Source: Macrocybe gigantea (lineage: Eukaryota; Basidiomycota; Agaricomycetes; Agaricales; Callistosporiaceae). Taken from it: 64,000 nucleotides of DNA. Both the position numbers and the translations under genes were made by a program. Shown here piece by piece: positions 1 through 12,361 of the stretch (positions within the stretch are counted from its first letter, which is position 1; each line of letters opens with the position of its first letter). Where the stretch lies: the NCBI GenBank assembly GCA_011319805.1, contig SJRY01000217.1, positions 1-64,000 on the forward strand, read 5' to 3'. The notes beneath the pieces were generated by a model. It did no database searches. It was not told the origin of the DNA and worked only from the letters and a program-made list of their open reading frames with translations.

Positions 1-1378
1 ACTGTATCTGACCCATTCCGACACCTGAATCAGCATCGTCGCCCAGATTCTATCCAACACGTTTGCAACCATAATGAGGACGCTGCGGCTGAAGTATGTT
101 AAGCTGATGCTTTTGAGCTTACCTCTGAAATTGGTCTAGGCAATGTTCGCAAGGCTGTGTCCACTATCGAAGGGTAATTTCTTGCTCCCACCCGTCAAGC
201 AAAGCTCATACTCATTCCGATTTAGAGTAAAAGCAGACTCCCTATTTTCTTCACCAGCCTCCTATCAATTTGGTAGCGCTCTGCGTCATGCTGCCTGCGA
301 GCTACCTTCTATCTCCCCGCTGGTTCCATAAAGTAACAAACTCTGCTTCGTGGATCGAACCATCGCGCTGACTTCTGTCTTAGGTTAATGTATTCATGAT
401 AAGGTCATTGGTTCTTAAGCAGTGTTTCGTTTGGCTTGATCAATGCTCCAAACAGGCTGACGAGCTTCCCGTTCTCTTGCTCATCGCCCTCTATGAACGT
501 CAATCGAAAATCCATGGCACCCGACATGTTTATGATACGCTAAGTGCGCTCGCGAGAAGTGTTTTGATGCTCTTCCCCGACCTAAAGCGAATGAGTAATT
601 CATGCCTTGCTGCTTAAACGTGCATGAGACTGAGATCAGCGTATCAGATCTATTCGAGGGTTTCCGAACCGGTTTCAGATGCCGAGATCAACGAGGTATA
701 TACCACTGTTTCTAGCTGGTATATCGGATTAAGACTTCATGCCTCTTGCGATAGATCTTCGAAATCGAAGAGGAATTCGGAAGCGCGTTGGATACCAACG
801 AAGACGGTCTCTATGTCCAGACTCCGATAGAACGGCGAAACGTCCAATTCACGTCGGGCCGCCGACCGTCTCGCCTCCTCAAAGTCCGCGGAAGAGGGTC
901 AACTCGATGCCCAGTCGCGGAAACGAAGCCATGATGTTCACCAGTCCCCTCGCCCAAATTTACCAGCCTTTGATGGTCGACGAAGGCATACCAGAGGAAC
1001 CTGGGAAAGACGGCGATACATTGTCGCAGCCCTCTGCACCTGCCCCGTCCCGCCGTCAGCTATGGTCCTGTGACAAGGAGAAGACTGCTTTCCATGCAAC
1101 CCAGCAACAGCCGACCGATAACCTCGCACCATGCGGCGGGCAGAAAGCTCACAAGCGTTCCGAAGCTATCGACCTCTCCCAACCACAATTCCTGTCCACC
1201 AGTCCGGAGGCCATGGCAAAGGAATCCCCAGCAACTGATACCGCGAGTCTACGGACAGACACATACGATACAGGGACCGCGTCCGAATTTGGGAGACGGT
1301 TGGAAGACATTGAGAGGAGGCAAAAGAATTGAAGAGATGCTGTCGCAGATTGCGGCAGACATTCGGGACAAGAAATGA
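1..1378 (+). CDS. YVC1: YVC1-like vacuolar TRP cation channel, C-terminal part (5' end outside window)
   Basis: In yeast the family releases Ca2+ from the vacuole through a six-helix TRP channel. Only the C-terminal portion is present. Family-typical blocks read in order on the plus strand: a pore-proximal helix ending in SNTFATI (near 50), then VSTIEG joined to VKADSLFS across an intron ending at 225, then QPPINLVALC and SPRWFHK (255-332), VNVF (from 384), LPVLLLIALYERQ (about 460-500), IFEIEEEFGSALD (755-793) and SPLAQIYQPL. It ends in a coiled-coil-like tail (RLEDIERRQ, then IEEMLSQIAADIR). Clear introns are 333-383, 595-639 and 696-754; one at about 411-455 is likely. Reading frame is lost near 80, 252, 870 and 1330. 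Each place lies at a short G, T, C or A run, so base-calling errors are more likely than true decay, although a pseudogene is not excluded. The gene is convergent with ppo, 115 bp apart. Confidence 0.6.
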
Positions 1379-1493
1379 TTCGAGTATGTGGATTGGACGT
1401 TTACACTACATTCACAGATATGTTCCATAGTCACAATCACCTGCATATATAGTCAAAGCCAAGTTATATTGCGAGCCACGAAGTTCCGGCGAA

Positions 1494-4400
1494 TTAGGTC
1501 TTAATGCCGTACTGTTGGCGACAATAAATATCATGAGTCAATCAAATGAACGGCTTCCCTACCTGGATGGAGAGAGATGTTGGCCAAGCACTGAGATGTT
1601 GCGTCTTGTCGAGATAGTTAAAACGGTAGTCCAAGCGAAGCCCCTCCTTGAACCTACAAAATCGACATTTAGTTGTCTGAGGGTTGGCCATGCTCGCAAT
1701 CAGATGCATACCGTATTAGAGCGCCCGATTGTCCAGGCGCCTCCTGACGTTGTCAAGTTCATAGACAGCGCGGAGGACCTCTGACATTATCTGATCATGG
1801 CGTGGAAGATAAAAAAAAAAAAGACATGCTACAGGTGTCGCCATACCTTCACCGTCAAAGGTTCGCCAAGGCGTTTGATCAAGCCATCCTGGTAAACGTA
1901 GGATTTGGCGTCTCGCGTGGCACTAACAGTGTTAGGCTCAGGGAAGATCGTTGCCTGTATTATGCTTCGTGAACAATGTGTAAAAAGAGTTGAAGTTTAT
2001 GAGTGGCTTACATCAAGGTTAGCAGCAGCCACGTCAAGGAAGACGCGGTCATCTTTTTGCACGGAAGTGTCACCGATCTTCAGGTCCTTCGTGGCAATGC
2101 CTGAGTCATATTTAACATCGCAAGCAATTCCTTGAGTTAATTTTCTGTACTTACGGTAGACACCTTGGAAAGGCGGGTCAAGTCCTAGGTAACGCTTCAA
2201 TACCCAAGTTCTGGACGTCAAGAATTCACATACTCAAGACTTCGCGCACATATCCGGCCAATTGCGCCTGGTCTGCACCCTTGACGGCTGCTCGAACGGT
2301 TTCATCTTTTGTCCGAATCCAGATACAAATTGAACATGTTGGTCAGGGCTATAGGGAGGTTATAGTGAGGCTGCAATGCCCGAACGAGACCGTAAAAAAT
2401 GCGCACCTAACGACAGTTCGACGGCGGTCCCAGCCAATAAGCCCAGTAGAGTGCTCGAACGTTCGTCTGCGCTGTGTTCAACTGCGGACAACCGCCTCAC
2501 AAGCTCTGAATGATCACTCTTCCTCGACTTCGCGAAAATGCCAGCTAGGCGGCGATGGAACCCTGTGTGGAAGGAGTTGACAATAAAAGTCGAGGAACAG
2601 GAAGGAGAACTTACTCTTTGACCAGCGTGACCAGATGTGTGTTGTTTTCTGGCTTAACAATTTTGAAACGTACGTCCGCACTTTGCCTCCGTTCACCATT
2701 AGCTTCGCAGGCTCAACATCAAGGAAGACGAAGCTAAACAAAGATTTAATATGTATGGAGAGATGAAGGATGAGACTGACGCATAGATCTCGCCCAGAAT
2801 ATCATAAAGTTCGTCAGGGGTGTAAAGACCTTGAGGATGCTCCTTCGTCTTGAGCGGAAGACCAGCCTGAGGAAGAAAGCCGCTCTGAGCATCGCATATT
2901 CGCAAGAGTCTTGAGTCAATCTTCGAGACTTACAACATCGGTTGCTGCCCAAAGGACAGGAACGACTTTCAACACGTCCCTGACGAGGTCGACTGCCCGC
3001 GTCTTTCCTCCGACGAGCGAATACGAACTGGAGACGATGAGCGTCCGAGTCGTGTCATAGAAGTACTGGCCGATCTTGTCTATTGTCTCCTGCGAGTCAG
3101 CTAAGGCGTTGACAATTTTGTCCTGCTTATCGGCGTCTTCAACCACGTAGAAACTGGTGGACAATGAAATAAGAATCCGGTGGATATAGGTTGCCCGACT
3201 TACCCTTTGGTCGACATGACACGTGCTGCTTTTCCAGCGTAAGGAGGTGCAAATCCTTCATTGTCCTCAAGCACTTGTTTGACATCACTATACTTTTGGA
3301 TGACCTTGACCTGGGACCTAGGCTTGGGCCTCTCTAAACCGTATTGGTCGATGACTTTCATCTTTGTGAGATGTTCCTTCATTGAATCAGGCGTCATCAA
3401 TGGGAAGAAAGTGTAGACGCTGTCCTCTGTGAAATGATCCGGCAATGTGCGAAGGAACAGTCGACCGAGAGTGCTGCCGAAACCGAATGCATTGGGATCT
3501 CGTTGACAGTCAGCGAAACCCCAAGCAGTAAGGTTGAACGGAGTGTAGTCATGGGTGAAAAATCTGTCGCCGCGGGTAAGGGCGATCGCATCACTCAAGA
3601 TCGCACGACTAATAGTGTAGCCTACCAGAGCCATCAAGCCATGGACCGAGGCGAGAAAAAAGAAAATGTCGTACCAGGGCACAGACCAGCACCGTCCATA
3701 ACTGGCTTCGCCTCCTCGGCTTGTAGGCCGACGTAAAGTTCAAGGTAGTCGATATGACCATAAAGCTTCTCAGCTGCATCTGCGATTTCTGGGTCTGGGT
3801 TCCACTCTTTGAAACTCTTATAAGCTGTCATTTAGCTTAGAATGATAGTTCTGATAAATTAAACACAACCGCAGCTCACGTTTCAAGCCCAGATACTGAC
3901 AAAAATGAAAATCAGGACTCGGCACACTATCCTGGTAAAAGAGGATGACCAACCTTCCTGAAATCGTTCAAGGAGCACACACCCCACCGTCGATTTTGTT
4001 CGATGCCCATGATTTCGTGTAGCCTCATGATAGCTAATTACACCACACATTTAACTCAGCCTTTGCTTTCGCAGTTTCGCTGCGACTTACCAGGCGTACC
4101 ACGGGCGCGGAAGGCTCCTGCGGGTTGTTCCGTCCTATTGTAGAGCGATTAGCGATCATCGCCGTGATGAATGAATAGATGTACCGTACGCATTTTGTAT
4201 GATATTAGCCAGATCCTCGTCCTTGAAGGTACCATCTTCTTGACGTTGAAGTCTAGAGTTTAACCAATGAGCGTACAGGCAATCACGGTATCGTCAGCTC
4301 GCCTACCGCCCAAATGTCCAATGATATATGTCTGGCTGCATAGCTTGAATCTTGCCCGCCGCTGCTTTGAAATCCGCCGGTGAAACCTGTTCAGCTGGCT

Positions 4401-6299
4401 TCCCTTCGAAGATATTGTTGAAGGCCTCGATGACCCACTTCTCATCTTCCTCGCTGGTAGTGGCATGCCAACGGTATAGACAATTGAACTAGACAGTTAT
4501 CGATGAAACTCTCACATAATGTAAAATTGAATGCTGGACAGACCTCAACACTGCAAACATTTCCTCTGCCACGTTCAAACACGGAGTGATCCTCATTTCG
4601 AATTTCCTTGATGAAAGATGAGCTAAGGCCAGTCAAGGGTGCTATTCAGAACGTACGTCGAAAGGGTTTAAACTCCAGCTATTCCCTTGCGCACCAGTCC
4701 CAAAATGCAGGAGAAATAGTCAGAGAAAACAACTGAGCAGCATTTATCAACTTCAGACTCCTGTACGGTCACAAACTTGACGCACCAGATGCGAACCAGC
4801 CACAGTTGATCAATCGTGCAATCTGGAACAGTTCCTCTTCTTGAGCTATAAGCTGAGCCTTCTGAGCCGGCTCATCAGTGGACAGCGTCGAAGGGTCGAC
4901 GTATGTGCCGCGTTCGTTGATCTCCAGAAGCCTTTTCGCAATGTACTAAAGGAAACATCAGCAACAGGGTAGTGGTGATTTGAGAGTTCCACGTACATTG
5001 TGGTTCCGGTTAAAAAGAGCCAGCAAAGCGCACACAGCGGGGGCAGTAGTAGCAATCTGTCTTCAGCGAAGACGTCGGGGTGCAATAGACCACGGCCGTC
5101 TCTTTTCCGCACGAGATTCTGGGATTCCTGATCATTTCCGTACAGCGGAGCAAGGTCGACGTAAGAAGACGTTTCGTTGACGTTGACATCCTTGTGTGAC
5201 GTCCGGAAGATACTAGGTAGAACGGGAACGGTTTGGCCTCGATGAGAAGAGGCTAGAAGAGAAGGACTCACCTGTGAATGACTAAAGCTGCGAAAGAAAA
5301 CATCAAGGAGGACAGTCCAGCTGGATGCTTGACAAACTAGCTCCATTCCTGAGCCATGATGTGCCAAGTCATGCTAACATAGTACTTACGCCATCTCGTT
5401 TCAATAGGCTAACGTCATTATTAGTATAATTCAACCTTAGCGAAGCACTATATGACAAGACATACGTATCAAAGACTAGACCTGGGTCAGGTAGTCGATT
5501 TTGCGGCAACGGGTGCGACTGTTGCACAGAACGTGCATACGGTGTGCCAGCCTATTACATGGTCCAAAAATGTGAGCGGTAAGTAGCTCAAATGTTGGCT
5601 AGAAAGATGCATGTACCTTGCCCATGTCAGGACTCTGAATTTATTGTACGAGCCGTCAGCCGTGCGCCAAGCATATTTGTTTCCTATGCAAGTAGCAGGA
5701 GGATGAGCGAGGTCACTATAAACTACATGGTGTGTAGGGATGGCAATTAGCTCTCGTCTCGGGAATACGATCAAAAACATACGAAGCTCGACGATCTTGT
5801 TTTGCAACGTCTGCTGGAGTGGTCCTTCCTCGAGTCTTGAAACAAAAATCAAGGCGTGTTCCAGCTGTCGACGTGAGTTGCATGCGAACTGACGTTCACC
5901 TTGACAAGAACGGCTCACCAAAAACTTTCTGTCGTCGATTGATTCCGTGTGCCTGATGGCATCTACGACTGAGGCCTGTGCAGGCGTCGATCATTGAGCT
6001 TGTGTCGCAAGTAACTGACGGTCCAGTACTCACAATGCTATCCAAACTGAAAGCCGAGCCCTTTTTGATCTGTGCCGATAGTTAGCATTTCTCAACTCCA
6101 CTTAACGTACGCCAGTACGATCAGCCACGAACCTGATCCCTAAAGTCGCGAATGATCTGGGGCCCGGTGGTGCCCTTCTCTTTGGTTGTGCCAGTCGCGC
6201 CATCGAGAGACTGCACAAGACGCATAAAAATGCAGGCGGAGGGAGCACGCAGAGAATGCTTACCGCGGTCTTGCGGAAGGGTTTAGGAATAACGGACAT
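1494..6299 (-). CDS. ppo: Ppo-type fatty-acid heme dioxygenase/P450 fusion (linoleate diol synthase family)
   Basis: Family members oxygenate linoleate at an N-terminal animal-peroxidase-like heme domain, then rearrange the hydroperoxide in a C-terminal P450-like domain; the oxylipins act as psi factors. Start MSVIPKPFRKTA at 6299 with many short introns; stop at 1494-1496 after SIQYGIKT. Visible motifs: HPPATCIGNKYAWRTADGS, NETSSYVDLAPLYGN, GRGLLHPDVFAEDRLLLLPP, FNRNHN, YRWH at 4465-4476 (catalytic Tyr and proximal His), GDRFFTHDYTPFNLTAWGF, RPKP, then P450 blocks AGLPLKTKEHPQGLYTPDEL and DRVFLDVAAANLD. The heme-thiolate position reads DGLIKRLGE, with Arg (codon 1871-1873) where relatives have Cys. 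Frame slips near 5640 (A run) and near 1748 (G run) look like missing bases. A T12 tract sits in an intron at about 1811-1822. Confidence 0.85.
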
Positions 6300-6980
6300 T
6301 TCAGCGAGGGAATCCAGACAGGGAATCCCAAGCGTGCTTATTATACAGGCGCTTAGACTTACCTAAAGCCGAATACAGAAAATGTCCGATCCCATGACAA
6401 GCAATCACTTCTGGGGAAGCGAACAAGGCCGCTCTGGTTCTTGATTTCTTTGCTGGTAAAAACGGACAAAGTCACGAAAGATCTCCCATGAGTCGGCGAG
6501 AGAAGCGCACGGCAAAGCAACTGACAACCGCCATCGGGTGAAGAACAATGAGATACATAGGCAGATGGGGATGCATTTTTTGGTGCTATTACGTCGGCGA
6601 TCATGCGTCCCAGGGTCGATGTCCTTCAAACGCGGTCAACGATATGCGGATACACAGGGACTGACTAATGGCCCGATGAAACTCAAGTGTACAGTCCTTT
6701 ACATGCGGCCAGAACCTGCACCACAACGTCACTCCTATCAATGGGAACAGGCAGATGTCGATTTCATCGGAAGCTTCGCTGGTACCTTTTCCGCACTACT
6801 CGAACGCCAACAATAATTGATCATTCCCTCCGTCAATGGCGGTATGACACAAAGGTCTCGGACATGGTAGAGAAGGCGGCAATGATTTGACATTGACAAA
6901 CGGCTGCAGGTCTCAAGATTTAAACAAAGTGTGAAGCGCAACTTCGGGACGCCAGTGCCTCTATCCTGTAACATGACTTG
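6300..6980. other. intergenic: ppo upstream region / SEC28 downstream
   Basis: No convincing gene. Short open frames on both strands lack recognisable domains and splice context. The stretch lies between the 5' end of ppo and the 3' end of SEC28, both minus-strand, so it should contain the ppo promoter. I see no clear TATA box or repeat. Confidence 0.5.
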
Positions 6981-8069
6981 TCATGCCGCCAGTGGTGGAA
7001 CTGCATATCTTGCCGTAGCCTCGTCGAAAAGATCCGATTTCTGAGCGAAATCAACCGCCAGGGGGTGTTCCGGATGCTCTGCTGCCAATTGACTTGAAGG
7101 AGTGGGTGGAGGTCCAGAACAATCGTTTTGAATAGGAAACCACGCACCTCCAGAGCTCGTCTAGTTCAGATTTCTTAAAGCCGCCTCCTAGCCCAGCCGT
7201 GACTACAAGAGCAGCGAGCGTCTCTGCATCACCCTTTTGCAATTGTAAGGACTCTTCCAGATCGGATCTAGCGGCGTCGATGTCGTTCCGGAGAATCCTC
7301 GTGACACCGCGAGAGGTGAGTATATGTGGTGACGTGAGAGAAGGGTTCGCGAGTTGCTCGGTGTAAAATGAATGTGCATTAGAATAGCCGTCTTTTCCAG
7401 TCACAAGTCCAATGGTAGACTCGACGAGCTGCAGCAAGAGATCGTCTTCCGCCCAGCGTTTCGACCTCTCGAACTGCTTCCGCGCAAGGTCAGGCCGGTG
7501 TATAGTAAGGTATATATGGACGATGACGGCGACACTGCAGAAAAAGTATGAGATAAAAGCCGACAGTTGGCCATGAAACGCACGCTTCGAGGTCCTCCGT
7601 ATCAACTCCAAGCGTTTCAAGTGCCTCCTCTATCTCCCCAGCCCTAGCGAACGCCGTACCGGCTAACACCCTTACCAGAGCCTTTTCACCCTCTGTTCCT
7701 TCCGAATCGTCGCTTTCGATCTCTACAGCGAGGTCTCTAAGCTCCTCGAGAGCGGCCTCCTTCTCCTCTGCCTTTGCTGCGGCAACGTATCTGGCCAGTG
7801 ATGTGGCTGCTTTGACTGCTACGTTTCCAGAATCTTCAGGCAGCAGTTTTAAAGCAGCCGCCGGTTCATTAAGAGCGATATGCGCCCTGGCCTGGTACAG
7901 TAGTGTCGGCGTATAATCTGGCGAGGACGGGTCGGGCAGAGAGAGATCAATGAGGGTCTTATAGGCACCTGGAGGACCGTGATAAACTACAGACGTGCAT
8001 AACAGAATTAAGAAACGCTGTACCGAGAATGAACTGCTGCTTGATGTGATAAAGCTCGGACGACACCAT
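6981..8069 (-). CDS. SEC28: Coatomer subunit epsilon (COPI vesicle coat)
   Basis: Epsilon-COP stabilises alpha-COP in the COPI coat that drives Golgi-to-ER retrieval; it is a small TPR-like alpha-solenoid. The start at 8069 gives MVSSELYHIKQQFIL, the standard family N-terminus. A short intron (GTACAG...TAG) follows, then YHGPPGAYKTLIDL. A second intron (GTGCGT...GCAG, about 7535-7590) joins DLEA to VAVIVHIYLTIHRPDLA. TPR-like helices include RGVTRILRNDIDAARSDLEE. A third intron near 7080-7150 precedes the end EHPEHPLAVDFAQKSDLF and VPPLAA, which matches the family C-terminus. The junction at the third intron is out by one base, consistent with a lost base in a GG run. The gene is divergent from the F-box gene; start codons are 145 bp apart, so the promoter is shared. 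Confidence 0.85.
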
Positions 8070-8214
8070 GGTTGACGAGAGGCGTCACAAAACAAGAAAC
8101 GCGATGGCTGTGCAGCGTCCACAAGGTTCTGCCAACTGAGACTCCGCCGCGTTGCTACCCACAGCCGATCCCTATCCCCTCATCATATATAACTGAACCT
8201 GCACCATTAACACA

Positions 8215-10127
8215 ATGTCTGGGGCTCTAGCTGGTCTAAGTCCTACTGCGGCTCTTCCTTTTCTCGATTCAATGACCGGTGCGCACGTCGTCTTTCATAT
8301 TTCAGCTGTGTCTGTTTTGAGACACTGTATACAGTTCCAGTCTCTCTTAAATCCCCTCGGATCTTTCCTCCCAGCTCTCCGACCGATGAAAATGCAGTGG
8401 CTATCTGTCGACGATGCATTGACCAGGAAATTCAGCGCCTTGAGGAGTCTATGCGGATGCTCAAGTCGCGGCGCAATACCCTTTCACCCATAGCACGTCT
8501 GCCCATCGAAGTTCTGTCCAAGATCTTTGCTTTCTGCATACCCGAGTCCAACCGTGACTCCAACCCCCTTGCATGGATCAAGGTCAGCCATGTCTGTCGC
8601 TACTGGAGAGCTGTAGCACTCGATTCGCCCAGTCTGTGGGGAAATTTGGTGTTTTCCCGGCCAAGGTGGGCAGAGGAGATGCTCCTGCGCTCAAAGATGG
8701 CCAGTCTTGCTGTCCAGGCTGATCTTACCTGCATGACGAAGAGAATGCTCGATGTCGTGCAAGCATCTCTGGCCCAATTCTCTCGTATCCGGGAGTTCCA
8801 GCTGATCGCCTCAATTTCTACGTTGGAGAAGCTATTCGCCGATATTCCTATCGACGCCCCCTTTCTTCATTCATTGTCAATTTCCGCGGCATCATCTTAT
8901 ATATACCGTCATGGAACTGGTGAATCTTTTGCTCTGCCGAGGCATTTCCTTTCCGGGGATACCAGCCGATTGAAACGTCTGGAGTTATGCCAGTGCAGTA
9001 TCAGTTGGGACGCGCCTTTTCTCAGCAACCTTACTTCGCTGAAACTTTCCGACATCGATGTTTCGGCAAGACCGACCATCGATCAGCTCCTCAATGCATT
9101 GAAAAAGATGCCTGCACTTGACACATTGGAGATTCGGAATGCCCTGCCCGCTGTATCAGCCTTCTCACCTGAAACCTCACAAATCATTGACCTTCCTCGC
9201 CTCACTCATCTCGCCATATCTGGCACCGTTCCCGAATGCGAAAACCTAGTCAAGTGGATCAGCGCCATGCCGAAGACCCTTGCCTTAAGCTGTCAAGGGA
9301 CGGAGACGACAGGCTCGGACTTCACCAATATCCTCAGAATTGTGTCAGCCAGTGTGAGAAATGACAACTCATCGCAGCAACTGCGCGAACTACGCCTCCA
9401 ATCTGCGATTCCTTATGGTCTCATGGTGAAAGGCTGGTACGGAACCCCTTTTAAATCGAATCGCCATGTTCCATCCCTCGATCTCTCTTTCACGTGGGAC
9501 CGAACTGCAGGACTATATGCGACGGAACGCGTCGTGACGTCTGTGTGTAGCATTTTACCAATGCAACACCTCAAATGTCTCCGCGTATCTTATATGGATG
9601 TCATGGGTGCGCCGACCGTGCTCGACTTATTTGGGAATCTGCCAAAATTGCGCAACGTTCACCTAGTCGGTGATGCGGCAAGCTCTTTCATTGATGCATT
9701 TGGGGCTATTGAAGATAGTTCGGCCGACTCTCTTGCAGAAGAATCGTCTAGCACAGTCCTAACCAAGAGGAAATCAGCTCCTCGCCTTCCATTCCCCGCC
9801 CTCCAGAAGATTGTACTGGAGGACGTGTATTTCCGCGACGAGGGTTACGACGATATCGATGCCTATGCAGACAGCCTGATAAACAATTTGAAGGATTGTC
9901 TCATCGAACGATACGAATGTAAAGCAGAGGTGAAAGAGATTGATATCTTCGAATGCAACAAAGTCCTGGCCGAGGATATCGAGGATTTGCGCGATATAGT
10001 GGTTGATGTTCACTGGGACGGCCTTGAACAGGGCTTTACTGAAGACGAAGAAGACATGAGCGATGTCGCCTCGTTCCCTTATTATTTCGATGTTGACGAC
10101 GATTATTTGCCTTTGGGTTGGTTTTAG
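8215..10127 (+). CDS. F-box-like protein with leucine-rich-repeat-type C-terminus (about 618 aa)
   Basis: Agaricomycete F-box proteins of this layout are putative substrate receptors of SCF ubiquitin ligases. Exon 1 (8215-8278) encodes MSGALAGLSPTAALPFLDSM; a 56-nt intron (8279-8334) joins it in frame to SPTDENAVAICRRC. A short coiled-coil (QEIQRLEESMRMLKSRRN) leads into the F-box core SPIARLPIEVLSKIFAFC, then ISHVCRYW-like and SPSLWGNL segments. The rest has the irregular L-x-x-L spacing of degenerate LRRs and an acidic tail. The second exon is one uninterrupted frame of about 1.8 kb, so long stretches of this window are free of indels. Such genes form large lineage-specific families in mushrooms; the substrate cannot be inferred. 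Confidence 0.8.
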
Positions 10128-10689
10128 CGTAACGTGCGTGCCAAGCCTTCATTGTTCCGCGATTATGGCATTCATTCGTCAATAGATAGCGGATTCGTTA
10201 ATTTATTTCGATTGTCTCTCGCGGAAAGGCAAGCATAAAATAACATATTGTACAAATCACTATAACTGGAAAGCCGCGTTGTTCCCGATTCTACATGTGA
10301 GCAGCGTATTTTCCGATAAGCTGCACAACCTCGAAGCTTTGGTTACCCGACATCCCTCTAATTGCTTTCCACCATTACCCGCAACGGTCCGCAGAACGAT
10401 TCGCCGCGGAATTGGCGAGGTTTTCACGATGCGACGCGTCAAATGTGCTACCCGATCATGAACCCCGGTGCATTCTTATACACCATGTTAATCTTCGGAT
10501 GTTCTTGAGCAGCGGGAGTGGTGTTACTTCCGAGTCTTGGCAGGAAAAGTGCTTCTATATCCTGCCAGGCTATACACATGACATTCGCTCGCGGACCGTT
10601 CCGTCTTTAGGACAGTTTCGTTCACGAACCGTTGAAGTAAACCATGAATATAAATATTGGCGCCGTTCTCTTAATTTCAACAGAATACG
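10128..10689 (+). promoter_or_regulatory. Upstream region of the first GH43 gene, with TATA box and CGGACCGT site
   Basis: No gene seen. A TATA-like TATAAATA lies at 10649-10656, 34-41 bp before the ATG. CGGACCGT occurs at 10592-10599 and a near copy CGAACCGT at 10625-10632. CGG-N-CCG is an inverted pair of the triplets bound by Zn(II)2Cys6 factors. The same motif and TATA spacing recur before the second paralogue. Function is inferred from position and recurrence only. Confidence 0.45.
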
Positions 10690-12361
10690 ATGACTTGTCT
10701 CGGATCCTTCGCGTTCCTTTTGGTCTTGGCTGGTCAGCTTTTACTGGCTTTAGGCTTCCAGAATCCGATCAAGTCGACGGACGGTTCAGATCCATTTATA
10801 GTGAGTAGTTGGACGGTGTACTTTACAAAGCCATAGTAATCATGTCTTCCGTTTCGTAGGTATACAGTCAAGGCTTTTATTGTGAGCGCGAAACTGGCTC
10901 GCTGGTCCACGCTGTTACTCACCTAGGCCACCTCTTCAGACCTGACGACTACTACTTGGAGCAACATACAAATTACTCGGGCGACCACAATTGGAGGGTT
11001 GAAAACCGCAGCCCCCAAAGTAGTCTGGAGAGACAGCATCCCCGACCGGTGCTGCAACTTGTGTATGCATATATACTGTTGTAGCACGGCGTGCACAGAC
11101 TGAATTGGACGCGATTCAGGGGCTCCCGAGATTTTGGTATGCTCCTTTGCCACACCGCATCGCGCCTAGTTTCTGAGGATCATAATCTAGGCAACCGAAT
11201 GAGAACGCTTGGTTCATGTGAGCGTACTTGGCAATCAACATCCTCGACGTTCCTCATCAAATATGATGATCATAGATACTATACCGCCGGCACCAGCGGC
11301 ACATTCGACAATCAGAGGCTCCACGCCATCAGAGGATCGTCGAGCAGCATTTGGGATTCCACTTGGAGTTATGCAGGTGCGCCCTTGGTCTCTAAAACAA
11401 GAGCTAGCCCCTCATTTTTTACACGTTCATCATGATAGGGCGCCTCGCTGTACCAAATCGTGACGTAGGGGTCTTGGATGGGACAGTGCTTGTCCTCAAC
11501 TCCATCAGATACTTCGTCTACTCAAGCTGGGATGGAAACAGTTCGCTGGCGATCTATCCAGGCTTTCATCTGCCTTTGCTGATATTTCTCTTGTGCTGCA
11601 CATCCAGATCAGGGCCTGTTTATCTCGTACGTGCATCTCTTTTGGAGAAAAAAAAAGAATCTATTCAACGTGCCATGCAGGAGGATGAATTCGGCCACAT
11701 CGATAGGAAATACGGTCAAGATATCCACACCAACATACTCTTGGGAGAAAGTTGGTGCCGCCGTAAATGAAGGCCCACGAGGCTCTTCAACATGGCGGAC
11801 GTACTTGGATTGTCTTCTCCGCGTCGCTATGCTCAGGAACCGGTTATGTATTGGGTCGACTTGAGCTTGTCGGTTCCGACCCTCTCAACGCAGCGTCGTG
11901 GAGTAAGTACCCCAATCCTATCTTCACATCCGCGAACGGGTAAGCACGTCGGTCATGGTGGTTATATTGTCTCATTCCTACTTGTGCCTGCAGGAGCTAT
12001 CAGGTAAGGAACCTCGTCTGATGAAATTTTGGATGTTGTTGAAAAATTGCGACTTTCAAGCCTGGTCATAATGGTTTCTTTTTGAGCCCTTCTGGAAGTC
12101 AGATTTGGAATGAGCGATTGTTGACATTTCACAACTGAGCTCCTCAGCCCGAAGCGCGTTGAAGGTCTATCACGCAAACAGCGTTACTCCTGGGAATTGC
12201 GATGGCAGTCGCCGTACGATGGTTCAGCAGTACGTCCAATTTGGTGCTACACCGAGGACGTGACTGAGCAAAATCTCCGCAGGGTCAATTGGAATTCAGA
12301 TGGAACGCCGAACCTGGGGAGCCCTAGGCCGCTTTCTGACAACATAGCGGAACCCGTTTAA
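10690..12361 (+). CDS. Secreted GH43-family glycosidase (arabinofuranosidase-like), paralogue A
   Basis: GH43 enzymes are inverting five-bladed beta-propeller glycosidases that trim arabinan or arabinoxylan side chains outside the cell. The start MTCLGSFAFLLVLAGQLLLA is a signal peptide. Spliced blocks in order: KSTDGSDPFI (catalytic-base Asp), TTTTWSNIQITRATT, CCNLWAPEI across the intron starting at 11063, YYTAGTSGTFDNQRLHA, VLDGTVLV (pKa-modulating Asp), SSWDG, VNEGP (acid Glu), HGGRTWIVFSAS, LGRLELVGSDPLNAASW, GHNGFFLSPSG, VYHANSVTPGNCDGSRR and SDNIAEPV. About ten small introns. Compared with paralogue B, NRDVWAID is NRDVGVLD, frame slips occur near 11125 and 11770, and the donor after QIWN reads GAGCGA instead of GTGAGG. 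It may be decaying, or hit by small sequence errors. Confidence 0.75.

Noticed and set aside
1811..1822. A12/T12 tract as a poly-A tail of a retroposed element
   Set aside because: No flanking duplication or retroposed body; it lies within a small ppo intron.
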